A stretch of 64,000 bases of DNA, from contig NZ_CAMJOS010000004.1 of the NCBI RefSeq assembly GCF_946407605.1, positions 124,001-188,000 of the forward strand. Reading direction: 5' to 3'. The notes below the pieces were generated by a model. The model did no database searches. It was given only the letters and a program-made list of their open reading frames with translations, and was not told the origin of the DNA. The position numbers were made by a program, and so were the translations under genes. This document shows, one piece after another, positions 8,470 through 16,775 of the stretch. Numbering within the stretch: position 1 is the stretch's first letter; each line of letters starts with the position of its first letter. This stretch comes from an uncultured Prevotella sp. GTDB lineage: Bacteria > Bacteroidota > Bacteroidia > Bacteroidales > Bacteroidaceae.

Positions 8470-8867
8470 GCTATGAATTTTTCGAATGCCGCATCATAGT
8501 CGGCGCTATTCGACAGTCGTCCATTGACCAGACAAACCAGCTCTATCTTTCCACGGAAGCACAACTGTTCGTCGCTGGCACGATAGATGTCCTGATGAAA
8601 CACGTATTTGATGCCTTCCTTGGTGAGATTCAGACGAGAGATAAATACATCGTCAGGTCGCAGGGGCACCTTGTATTGCAGTTGCATACGGGCCACCACA
8701 GCATCGACACCTTTCTGGTGCATCTCGGCAAACGACAGGCCGCACTCTTTTAAAAAGAGGTGGCGCGTGTGTTCACAATAATGAATATACTGGGCATTGT
8801 TGACGATGCCTTCGATGTCACACTCATAGTCGCGCACCTCCATTCGTGTCTCAAAGATGTAGTCCAT
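8466..8867 (-). CDS. Acyl-CoA thioesterase, 4-hydroxybenzoyl-CoA thioesterase type
   Basis: A 133-residue single hotdog-fold protein. The motif DIEGIVNNAQYIHYCEH carries the catalytic Asp (about residue 18) and the start of the hot-dog helix. Proteins of this YbgC/FadM type hydrolyse acyl-CoA thioesters in the cytoplasm; the acyl chain is not predictable. It lies in the operon between DUF2851 and dprA, overlapping dprA by four bases. Confidence 0.85.
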   Translation of the reverse strand: MDYIFETRMEVRDYECDIEGIVNNAQYIHYCEHTRHLFLKECGLSFAEMHQKGVDAVVARMQLQYKVPLRPDDVFISRLNLTKEGIKYVFHQDIYRASDEQLCFRGKIELVCLVNGRLSNSADYDAAFEKFIA

Positions 8868-8871
8868 TTCT

Positions 8872-8910
8872 TATCTTTTACTATTTTACCTTTTTTACTC
8901 TTTTACCTTT
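8872..8910 (-). repeat. GGTAAAA/AGTAAAA repeat at a gene junction
   Basis: On the minus strand four alternating units of AGGTAAAA and AGTAAAA type run through the stop codon of the DUF2851 gene (whose tail is again KVKE) and fill the gap to the thioesterase start. Confidence 0.6.
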
Positions 8911-10196
8911 CTCAAGTACTCATATCCTATGCGACAACGAAGGCAGTCCTTTTTGTCGCAGTATTCTTTCTTCAGTTGAATAAGGGCCTGCGAATCGCCT
9001 GCCGTCTTCACCTCCAATCCACATTGCTGCCACATGCGGATGATATAGTTGTCTTCTGCTTTCAACTGCTCCAGCAAGTCGAAGGCCCTGTCGCAGAGGT
9101 CTTCACGCTGTCGATGTCTGCCCACCGCAAAGAGCATGGGGATAGCGGTATTGATAATCTGCAGGTTGGCAGAGGCTATAGACGTTCGTTTCTCGCTCCT
9201 CGGACTCTCGGCACCAAACAGGTAATGCGTCTCCCAATAGGGTGTAGCGTGGGTCTGCAGAAGCTGGCGCAACTGGTCTATAGTCTCACAATCCAGCAGG
9301 TTACTCAGTCCAGCCTTGCGCTCGTAGTAGAGGTTGGCCAACTGCGATATGCGGATATGCGGGAAGTTCTGAGGTCTAAGTCTTAGGAAGCGCCAAGGTT
9401 CAAAACTCATCGGTTTCATCGAGAATTTATGGGCCAGATAGAGGTATTCATTGCGCAACTTAGAGAAGTAGCCCTCGTTGAGAGCCTCAACCTGATAACG
9501 CTCAGGGATGCTGGCCACCTCAAGCAGTCCGGCCTGTCCCATGAAGATAGCCTCAATCTGAAAGAGGTCGTCGCGATGCTTACCCACTGCATGCAGCGGC
9601 ACGTTATATGCCCATTGCTCGAAGGCCTCGCCATTGATGCCGAAACCATAGTTACGAGCCAAGGTGACGAAGTAAGCATCCTCCCACGAGCCGTCGCACA
9701 GCTCTACACGTTTCTGGATGGCTTCCGTCTTCTGCTCCAGGCGTTCTGTCTGTAAGGCGGCCATCCATGAGTGAATGGTGAGTCGCGTCAGACTGGGGAT
9801 AATCTTGTAGCAGGGCGGATATTGATCGGTACGCAGCAGTTCCTCGTAGTTGTCCTTTAGAGTCTGTGGAATCTCCAGCACCAACTGAGGCAAATAGTTA
9901 CCATCTTGTGTCTTCACATCCATATCGGCCGCTCCCACCACATGGAGCACCACATTATTATAGCGTGGGTCGCGGTCGTGTCCATGACGATACCAGTCGC
10001 TGGCCTTCAGATGGATTTCTACGTTGCCCACCCACAATGTGCCGCCAATCTTCACCTTTGCGTTGAAGAAGTCGGGGCCTGAATTGCGGTTGTGCAGTCC
10101 TGTATCCAGAATCTCCACCACCCTACCATCAGTGGTCTGTAACTCACTGAGTGGCAGTAGCTTATGTTTCCAAGCGTAGTGAAGTAACTGTTCCAT
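8895..10196 (-). CDS. DUF2851 family protein
   Basis: A 433-residue protein matching DUF2851, a family found in Bacteroidetes with no settled function. The conserved N-terminal block (LHNRNSGPDFFNAKVKIG, WVGNVEIHLKASDW, YNNVVLHVV) resembles a nuclease-like beta fold, which is only a suggestion. The C-terminus has a cysteine cluster (CDKKDCLRC), which could bind metal. It heads an operon with a thioesterase and dprA. It has a promoter at 10268-10275 and a 14-codon upstream reading frame in its leader. Confidence 0.88.
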   Translation of the reverse strand: MEQLLHYAWKHKLLPLSELQTTDGRVVEILDTGLHNRNSGPDFFNAKVKIGGTLWVGNVEIHLKASDWYRHGHDRDPRYNNVVLHVVGAADMDVKTQDGNYLPQLVLEIPQTLKDNYEELLRTDQYPPCYKIIPSLTRLTIHSWMAALQTERLEQKTEAIQKRVELCDGSWEDAYFVTLARNYGFGINGEAFEQWAYNVPLHAVGKHRDDLFQIEAIFMGQAGLLEVASIPERYQVEALNEGYFSKLRNEYLYLAHKFSMKPMSFEPWRFLRLRPQNFPHIRISQLANLYYERKAGLSNLLDCETIDQLRQLLQTHATPYWETHYLFGAESPRSEKRTSIASANLQIINTAIPMLFAVGRHRQREDLCDRAFDLLEQLKAEDNYIIRMWQQCGLEVKTAGDSQALIQLKKEYCDKKDCLRCRIGYEYLRKVKE

Positions 10197-10214
10197 AAGT
10201 CTTTACATTCGGTC

Positions 10215-10259
10215 TTATTCCTTACGAAGCACAGAAGGACTGTCCCCTTGTGCTTTCAT
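10215..10259 (-). other. Upstream reading frame of DUF2851 (14 codons)
   Basis: The peptide MKAQGDSPSVLRKE is encoded with its ATG eight bases after the -7 motif, the same distance as at leaderless genes, and stops 18 bases before the DUF2851 ATG. It overlaps a hairpin (AAGCACA at 10227-10233 with TGTGCTT at 10249-10255). Translation is not shown by the sequence; it could regulate the operon or be a chance frame. Confidence 0.4.
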
Positions 10260-10267
10260 GTAGGTTG

Positions 10268-10275
10268 CAAAGTTA
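10268..10275 (-). promoter_or_regulatory. -7 promoter motif for the DUF2851-thioesterase-dprA operon
   Basis: TAACTTTG on the minus strand; predicted leader of about 66 bases before the ATG at 10196. Confidence 0.7.
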
Positions 10276-10395
10276 GGTAATTCTTTTGAAACTACCAAAT
10301 ATTTTTAGACATAATACGATTCCTGTTCTAGCATAGGACAATAATCATTAAGGAATTTTAACAAGCGGACGGTTTGGAGATTCAATTATTTTACC

Positions 10396-10403
10396 TACCT
10401 TTG
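10396..10403 (+). promoter_or_regulatory. -7 promoter motif for the first LruC gene
   Basis: TACCTTTG, seven bases before the ATG of an 11-codon upstream frame and 45 bases before the LruC ATG. Confidence 0.75.
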
Positions 10404-10410
10404 CAGCCGA

Positions 10411-10446
10411 ATGAATAATGTACGCGTGCATAAGACAAACGTTTGA
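10411..10446 (+). other. Leader reading frame of the first LruC gene (11 codons)
   Basis: Encodes MNNVRVHKTNV, starting at a leaderless distance from the promoter and stopping two bases before the LruC ATG at 10449. The close stop-start spacing would allow re-initiation and therefore translational coupling. The third LruC gene has the same arrangement with a different peptide. Confidence 0.45.
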
Positions 10447-10448
10447 CT

Positions 10449-13109
10449 ATGAAGAAATATATGATGAAAGGTATGGCAGCCATTGCTCTGCTTATCGCTG
10501 CCGCAGGATGTTCTCACGAATCCGACTACACTCCACCAACGCAAGAAGAAGCGCTGAACAATGCCACTGAGAAACTTGGCGTTGACATAGACCCCAATCA
10601 GGACTGGAACATGACAGCCTCATTGGAGGCTACAATTAGTGTAGATCTTGGTCTCGACCAGGCATATACAGTAGCTGTGTACGACAAGAACCCGCTATTC
10701 AACAAAGATGCGTATTATTATGCCAAGACCCAGGTGAACGAGGGTGAGACCACCACGTTGAAGCTCGACGTTCCCTCGGCCGACAGCACGTTCTATGTAG
10801 CAGTCTATGACAGTCAGTATCGCCGCTTGGTGCAGACAACGTCTATAAAAGACGGCAAGCTGAACGTGGCCTTCGGCACCAGTAGCGCCGAATCGCGCAT
10901 CACTCGTGCTGCCGAGTCAGAATATACAGGCAGCTACGCCAAGACTGCTGCCGACTATCTGGATGGTCTCACAGAGACCGAAATGGCTGGATATGAAGCC
11001 TTTACCGATGGTGACATCGACAACAACGGCTATATCTTTGGCAACAGCACCATGAACAGTCGTGCCTCTGGCATGAAGAAGAAAACCGTGCATGTAGAAG
11101 GCGAGGTCTATTACAAGGTACCTGCAGGCTTCAATCCTTCTGATGGACAGACCGTCGAGGTAAAGAACAATGACGGTGTGGTCTATGGCATCGTGACATT
11201 CCACGGCACAGGCGGAGCTGCCGAAGCCAATAGTGAGAAATGGCCATACGAAGCCAGACTGATAAGAAAAGCCATCAGTTTCAAAGCCAACTTCGCCATG
11301 AGCCAAGCCTACATCCAGATAGATGGTCCCTGGGCTCCATTCAATTGGACAGACAACGGAGCCCCCGTCAATAATTACGACGGTGTGAGCTCGAACTCTT
11401 ACAAGAACGGCGAGACTAATCTGTCAGGAATGGTTCAGACAGGCCACACCTATAAAGTATGGTACACCAACGACGACCTGAAATTCTGGGGAATCAAATG
11501 CTACCATCAAGGCGATGTCACCATTGAAGAAGGTGGCGGTGATGACCAAGGCGGTGGTGACGTCACACCTGCTAAGGGCGCCTCGAAGAAATACCTGGTG
11601 GATACGAACACCACCATCACTAGGCCATTCCATATCACCGTGAACCAGATGAACGGCTCCGTGATATATGTGAAGGGTAAGATGCATATTGGCTCTAACA
11701 ACACGCTGAATGGTGTGACCGTCGTAGTGGCCAATGGCGGCGAGGTGATTATTCACCAAGCTACAAACTTGACAACCAACGGACGCTTCATCGTGCTGCC
11801 TGGCGGTAAGATTACAGGCGATGACAACTCGTCGCTCACCGTGACCAACGGTGCCAAGTGCTATAATGCCGGCACCATTGAATATAAAGGCAAGCTCGAC
11901 ACCAACGGCTCCGACTTCTATAACTGCGGAACGGTGAAGGTAAACGAGCTGGACAACAAGACCACTACTGGCAAACTGACCAATTTTGGCAAGATTTACA
12001 TAGAGAACAACAACAGTGCTGCCAATGCCCACAACAGCGAGGTGATCAACGGCTGCTACTTCAAGGCCACGGGCGATGTGGGTCTGGGCAAGCTGAAGAT
12101 GCTGAAGAACAGTCGTCTCGACGTGGGCGGACAGCTCTATGTGCCTGGCAACGGCCTCTATGGTGCAGCTCGCAACGAACTGGAGCACTTGAGCGTCATC
12201 AACGCTGGCTCTATCAAGGGAAACTCCACCACCCTCTACGGTCCTACGGCCAACGGCGAATACGCCATTGTGAAGGTGGGTAGCGTTTTTGCCAACAACG
12301 ATACCGACTTCCAAACAGCCAACAACCTCTATTTGGACTGGAATGCTGCAAACTTCTATATTTACGACGGCACCAAGATTGACCAGAACTTCTATAACTA
12401 TACCTATATGTATGGTCTGGTAAAAAAGATCTCGAAGTGGACGGAAGAGAGTTCCTCAAGCTATATTGTTCCTGCAGGTGACTGTACTGGTGCGGGCTAC
12501 AACCCCACTGGCTCAAGCGGCTCGTCAGGCAATAGCGGCGTCATCGGCTCGCCTGCCGTATGGACCTACGCCTTCGAGGATACGCCATTGGGCGACTACG
12601 ACATGAACGATGTGGTAATCAAGGTATGCCAGAATGCCGAGGACGAGGATATGCTCGACGTGACGCTATGTTGCACGGGTGCTTCGTTCAGCCTATATGT
12701 CTATCTTAACGATACAGAACTCTTTGCTGGCAGCGGAAAAGAAGTACACAAAGTATTCTTCGGACAGGATGTGAAACAGTTTGTAAACACAGTGAACAAC
12801 GGCATCAAGGTACGTCCTGTCACTGAGACTATCAAGAAACCTGCCAACTTCTCGTTCGAGACGGCCGACTTCTGGATTAAGTCGCCGTTGGCTGATGTTC
12901 ATGTAGCCAGACAGGGCGAAGATCCTCACGGCATAGCCATTCCCTGCGACTGGACATGGCCTCACGAGTATCATTGCATCAAGGATGCCTATCCCAACTT
13001 CGTAGAGTTTGCAAAGGATGCAGCTACCACCGACAAGACCATCAGAAAGTGGTACGAGACCACCAGCACGAACCCTGTAGCGGAGCACATCTACACACCT
13101 GAAGATTAA
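10449..13109 (+). CDS. LruC-domain (DUF4842-type) surface lipoprotein
   Basis: An 886-residue lipoprotein: the signal peptide ends in a lipobox at about AAGC, followed by acidic/polar residues. The LruC domain occupies the last ~180 residues, starting at the acidic motif TYAFEDTPLGDYDMNDVV, whose DxDxND pattern suggests calcium binding. The middle (about 390-650) is a repetitive Asn/Gly-rich beta-rich region typical of adhesins or right-handed helices. I chose ATG 10449 over the in-frame TTG at 10443 because it gives the same MKKY start as the third LruC gene. Function is unknown; an outer-membrane surface role is inferred. It converges on the second LruC gene with only three bases between stops. 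Confidence 0.85.
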   Translation: MKKYMMKGMAAIALLIAAAGCSHESDYTPPTQEEALNNATEKLGVDIDPNQDWNMTASLEATISVDLGLDQAYTVAVYDKNPLFNKDAYYYAKTQVNEGETTTLKLDVPSADSTFYVAVYDSQYRRLVQTTSIKDGKLNVAFGTSSAESRITRAAESEYTGSYAKTAADYLDGLTETEMAGYEAFTDGDIDNNGYIFGNSTMNSRASGMKKKTVHVEGEVYYKVPAGFNPSDGQTVEVKNNDGVVYGIVTFHGTGGAAEANSEKWPYEARLIRKAISFKANFAMSQAYIQIDGPWAPFNWTDNGAPVNNYDGVSSNSYKNGETNLSGMVQTGHTYKVWYTNDDLKFWGIKCYHQGDVTIEEGGGDDQGGGDVTPAKGASKKYLVDTNTTITRPFHITVNQMNGSVIYVKGKMHIGSNNTLNGVTVVVANGGEVIIHQATNLTTNGRFIVLPGGKITGDDNSSLTVTNGAKCYNAGTIEYKGKLDTNGSDFYNCGTVKVNELDNKTTTGKLTNFGKIYIENNNSAANAHNSEVINGCYFKATGDVGLGKLKMLKNSRLDVGGQLYVPGNGLYGAARNELEHLSVINAGSIKGNSTTLYGPTANGEYAIVKVGSVFANNDTDFQTANNLYLDWNAANFYIYDGTKIDQNFYNYTYMYGLVKKISKWTEESSSSYIVPAGDCTGAGYNPTGSSGSSGNSGVIGSPAVWTYAFEDTPLGDYDMNDVVIKVCQNAEDEDMLDVTLCCTGASFSLYVYLNDTELFAGSGKEVHKVFFGQDVKQFVNTVNNGIKVRPVTETIKKPANFSFETADFWIKSPLADVHVARQGEDPHGIAIPCDWTWPHEYHCIKDAYPNFVEFAKDAATTDKTIRKWYETTSTNPVAEHIYTPED

Positions 13110-13112
13110 GAA

Positions 13113-14393
13113 TTAGAACACCAACTGGGGCGTAGCATTATCAAACAGCCACCAATCGGTAGAGCTGTTGCGATTACGTCCCCATTGGCCAAACGAGTGG
13201 TTGTAGCGACTGTAGGCACCAGACACCAGTCCGTTGCGATACATGCCAAGAGCGATGCCCTCTACAGGATAGTGGAAGTCGGCATCAGGTACCAATAGCG
13301 CCCAGGGCACACGGTCGTCCTCGCCGCCCGAACCATTGGTATAGTCCCATAAAGCCTCGTCGTATTTATATTGGTACGTGTGTACCTCTACATTAAATCC
13401 GTTATTGCTCACAATAATAAAGGGGTCAATATCGGCCAACGACAGAAAGTAGGCATTATAGCCGTTCTTTAAGTGCACATTATAGGAGCGCGAAACAGCA
13501 GGAACGATGGAACTCTCATTTAACACATCATACTTGCGGGTATTGTAGTACATACGCTTAACCTGGCCCATTGACACCTTCGCGCTCATACTCCAATGGG
13601 CATCATCGAACAGGTTGATGACAGCCGAGCCATCACGACCATTGCTCAACACCTCATCGTTGGCAATATAGTAGCGGTCTATTGTGTAGTCCTCGTCAAA
13701 GCGGGTCCCTTCGTCTATCGTCACCTTTTCCACATCGGCATAACTGATATAAGGCAAACGGATGGCAGCGCCCACCTGCTTGGTAGCACCCACGGCGGCC
13801 AGTGTCACCTGAATTTTCAGCGTGCTGTCGTTGACAGGCTGCTGCGAGATGCGAAACACCACATCGTTGAAGTCGAAGTCGCCAGGATAGGGATAATCCT
13901 CTTCGAAAAGATAAGTAAACGTCTGATAGATAGGACGATGGAGCACGCCCTTATCGATAACACTACTGCCGCCAATAGATATTTTGGTTTTGTCACCCAC
14001 AGGCATCACGTAGTATTTTCCCTGACTATTAATGGCAGCCACATAGAGTTTTTGTCCTACGGCAGGCACCTTGAAAGAAGGATTCACTTGCTGCTCACTC
14101 TTACAAGGGCGCTCGGCCAGAATCTCCACGCTGTCTTCCTCATAGGGATTGCCACTCAGTACCTGGATATGCGTGATGTCGCTGTCAGCTAGACGCACGG
14201 CGATGGTCAACGCCCTGTCTTCCAACAGGTTCCACGTGTGGTAGGCATCTACCGTATCCACAGGATAAATCGTCTGAACTATCTCTCGCCACTGGGCATT
14301 AGACGTCTCCATTCGGCGACACGAATTAAGAGTAAAAAGGCTGGCGACAACCAACGAACCAACTATGGTGTTTCTTAGATATCCAATCAACAT
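13113..14393 (-). CDS. LruC-domain lipoprotein, short form
   Basis: A 426-residue lipoprotein with a signal peptide ending at the lipobox Cys in LFTLNSC (about residue 25). The LruC core motif is YPYPGDFDFNDVVF near residue 180, followed by the beta-rich remainder of the domain. Unlike its two neighbours it has no long repetitive middle. It lies between them on the opposite strand, which suggests the trio arose by duplication and inversion. No perfect -7 motif is seen upstream; the nearest candidate near 14434 is imperfect. Role unknown. Confidence 0.85.
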   Translation of the reverse strand: MLIGYLRNTIVGSLVVASLFTLNSCRRMETSNAQWREIVQTIYPVDTVDAYHTWNLLEDRALTIAVRLADSDITHIQVLSGNPYEEDSVEILAERPCKSEQQVNPSFKVPAVGQKLYVAAINSQGKYYVMPVGDKTKISIGGSSVIDKGVLHRPIYQTFTYLFEEDYPYPGDFDFNDVVFRISQQPVNDSTLKIQVTLAAVGATKQVGAAIRLPYISYADVEKVTIDEGTRFDEDYTIDRYYIANDEVLSNGRDGSAVINLFDDAHWSMSAKVSMGQVKRMYYNTRKYDVLNESSIVPAVSRSYNVHLKNGYNAYFLSLADIDPFIIVSNNGFNVEVHTYQYKYDEALWDYTNGSGGEDDRVPWALLVPDADFHYPVEGIALGMYRNGLVSGAYSRYNHSFGQWGRNRNSSTDWWLFDNATPQLVF

Positions 14394-14544
14394 ATCATTT
14401 TCTCTAGAGCAATTAGATATAATTTTGTGGCGAAATTACAAAAAAACAATCGTAAGCAAGTCAAGAAAGTACATTTTTATCAATGTTTGGGGCGAATTTT
14501 GTACTTTTTAACTATTCTCCCACAAATGATCCCAACATTTTGAT

Positions 14545-14552
14545 TATCTTTG
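14545..14552 (+). promoter_or_regulatory. -7 promoter motif for the third LruC gene
   Basis: TATCTTTG, giving a leader of about 70 bases that contains an inverted repeat (TCTAGTA 14562-14568 with TACTAGA 14584-14590) and a 9-codon frame. Confidence 0.7.
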
Positions 14553-14598
14553 CACGTGAAATCTAGTAACATAGTGTAGAGTCTACTAGACTACAATT

Positions 14599-14628
14599 AT
14601 GACTACTAATATAAACTTATATGATTAA
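14599..14628 (+). other. Leader reading frame of the third LruC gene (9 codons)
   Basis: Encodes MTTNINLYD and stops one base before the LruC ATG at 14630, so re-initiation is possible. The stop-start arrangement matches that of the first LruC gene although the peptide differs. Confidence 0.4.
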
Positions 14629-14629
14629 T

Positions 14630-16633
14630 ATGAAAAAGTATTTGATGTTAGGTATTGCTGTTTCCTCTCTTATGATAGGAGCCAGCAGTTGTTCGCATGA
14701 TTCCGATGGCACTTATGTCAGTCAAGTTGAGTCAGATTATCGCGCCAATTTCGTAAAGGCCTTTGGCGAACCAGCCTCCAACCAGGACTGGGGTTTTGGT
14801 ACTGTGACGGACAATGCCCGCATGACACGTTCAAATGCCATTGTAGATGGAGACCCCTTTACTTTTGAAAGCACCGAGTCCTACTACATAAATAGTGTAG
14901 AGGAAATTCCTGCCAGCGCAAAGACCATGAGCGAGATTGAGGCTGCTTGCAAAAGAGAAGACTGGGGTGGACAAATTGACTACAATGCTATGCAGAACTA
15001 TAAGGAGTTCAAGATGCCCGAAGGCACCTATAGCATTCACTTGTGGAGTGGCGAGCATAACTTCTATGCCTATGGTGGAACTGTGACGCTCAATGTTACT
15101 GATGCCAACAGCATCAATCAAGCTCGCATCTATGTGTTGCCTCAAACAACACTGAATCTCAACATGGACAACTACATCAACGATTTGCAAATCTACGTAG
15201 CCAATGGTGCTACCCTGAACTACAATTCTGAAAAGCTGTACAAACTGGGCGACAACGATGGTGGTAAGATTTACAATCATGGTACGTTGAACCTGAAGAA
15301 GAGCAACTTTGAGATTAACCAGAATGCCATTCTCTACAACGAAGGAGACATGAGTGGTGTTGACATTACCAGCAAGCCTGGCGATGGCAACAAATCATTC
15401 TTCTATAACTTTGGTGATTTGAAATTAACTGGTAAGATGGTGCTGAACTCATGCTCTAACTTCTATAACGGAGGTACTGTGAGTGTGGCAGATGTCACTT
15501 CTGTTACTCAAGAGAAAATCTACTGGATCAATAATGGTCACTATGTTACTGGCACCATGATGTTCAGTGCCAAGAACACCACCTTCTACAATTTCTGCCA
15601 GCTCATTGTACAAGGAAACTGCAACTTCACAGATGGTGAATTCAACCTGATGAACAACAGCTACACAGAGTGTAACACGGGCATCTTCAACAATTTCTAC
15701 ATCAACATGGGCAACAACTCTTGCCTCAACGTGCTGAACGGTAGTAAATGGGGAAGACAGGGTCAAGGCACCTACCAAGGCTTCAAGGCTTTCAATGATG
15801 ATGCCGAGATTCTGGTGCGTCTGGGTGGCGAGACCAGCGTTCCTTCACATAATGGTGCTGCCTTCCATGTTCAAGGTGCAAACCTGACACTGGCTTACAA
15901 GAGCCTGACATTCTATAACGAGATTATAGGTTCACCAAGCGTTCATTCGAATTACTCTGACATCTCCTACGCAGATCCTACAACAAAGGAAGAGCTCGAA
16001 GCCAATAATGATGGACGTACCACTTGGGATTTGCACAACGTAACGAAGATTGTCAATGGCGATGACTTCGACCTGGTTACCGTCAACACGGTTCAGGGCC
16101 AGTGCGCTGCTACTTGGTATATTCCTGGAGGCGAGACACAACCTGTCCCCACCGTCCGTGTCATCGCTGAGGACCTGAGTGCCGCAGAGTCTTCTGACTT
16201 CGACTTCAACGATGTAGTTTTCGACGTGACCTTTACCTCAGAAAGCACTGCCACCATCACTCTTCAGGCTGCTGGTGGTACACTTCCCCTGACAGTAGCC
16301 GACCGCGAAGTCCATCAGTTGTTTGAAGTTCCTACCAACACGATGGTCAACACCGTAAGAGATGCCAGTAAGAGCAAAGGTGCACAATGGGCAAGCAAGG
16401 ATCCCGTAAGTTTTGACATCTCAGGCATTGACATGAGCAAAAACGGCAAGGACATCCAGATTAAGGTACAAAAGAACGGTGAGTGGTACACTCTTGAGGC
16501 TCAGGAAGGTGTGCCTGCAGCCAAGATTGCCGTAAAGCCTACCTTCACTTGGTGCGACGAGTTCGAGGCCATCGAAAGCCGTTATCCCAAGTTCAAGGAC
16601 TGGGTTCAGAACAAGGACGTGATTTGGTATTAA
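14630..16633 (+). CDS. LruC-domain surface lipoprotein
   Basis: A 667-residue lipoprotein whose N-terminus (MKKYLMLGIAVSSLM, lipobox Cys in ASSC) resembles that of the first LruC protein. The middle is an Asn- and Tyr-rich repetitive beta region (about 110-470), and the LruC domain starts at the acidic motif AESSDFDFNDVVFDV near residue 525. ATG 14630 is preferred to 14621 because it matches the MKKY start of the first LruC gene and follows directly on the leader stop codon. Probably surface-exposed; function unknown. Transcription ends at a strong hairpin. Confidence 0.85.
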   Translation: MKKYLMLGIAVSSLMIGASSCSHDSDGTYVSQVESDYRANFVKAFGEPASNQDWGFGTVTDNARMTRSNAIVDGDPFTFESTESYYINSVEEIPASAKTMSEIEAACKREDWGGQIDYNAMQNYKEFKMPEGTYSIHLWSGEHNFYAYGGTVTLNVTDANSINQARIYVLPQTTLNLNMDNYINDLQIYVANGATLNYNSEKLYKLGDNDGGKIYNHGTLNLKKSNFEINQNAILYNEGDMSGVDITSKPGDGNKSFFYNFGDLKLTGKMVLNSCSNFYNGGTVSVADVTSVTQEKIYWINNGHYVTGTMMFSAKNTTFYNFCQLIVQGNCNFTDGEFNLMNNSYTECNTGIFNNFYINMGNNSCLNVLNGSKWGRQGQGTYQGFKAFNDDAEILVRLGGETSVPSHNGAAFHVQGANLTLAYKSLTFYNEIIGSPSVHSNYSDISYADPTTKEELEANNDGRTTWDLHNVTKIVNGDDFDLVTVNTVQGQCAATWYIPGGETQPVPTVRVIAEDLSAAESSDFDFNDVVFDVTFTSESTATITLQAAGGTLPLTVADREVHQLFEVPTNTMVNTVRDASKSKGAQWASKDPVSFDISGIDMSKNGKDIQIKVQKNGEWYTLEAQEGVPAAKIAVKPTFTWCDEFEAIESRYPKFKDWVQNKDVIWY

Positions 16634-16660
16634 TTCTCACCTAACAGGTTATCTATAAAG

Positions 16661-16686
16661 AAAGGACGCGCTGGCGTCCTTTTTTT
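16661..16686 (+). terminator. Rho-independent terminator after the third LruC gene
   Basis: Stem AGGACGC / GCGTCCT with a four-base loop, followed by a T-run. Confidence 0.85.
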
Positions 16687-16759
16687 GTGTCTTTTAATAG
16701 GCTACAGCCCCGAAATGAAAATAAATGAATATTTATTTTGTATTTTGCCCGAATTGCAC

Positions 16760-16767
16760 TACCTTTG
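16760..16767 (+). promoter_or_regulatory. -7 promoter motif for the 16.8-26.8 kb operon
   Basis: TACCTTTG, eight bases before the ATG at 16776. It lies within the longer in-frame reading frame that opens at 16725 and so argues for the downstream start. Confidence 0.75.
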
Positions 16768-16775
16768 CAGGCTGT

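Noticed and set aside
7456..8499. Long plus-strand frame (347 codons) over dprA
   Set aside because: Antisense to the well-conserved DprA; no family signature.
16725..16775. Upstream start for the SpmA/B-like gene
   Set aside because: The -7 motif lies inside these codons, so they would not be in the mRNA.
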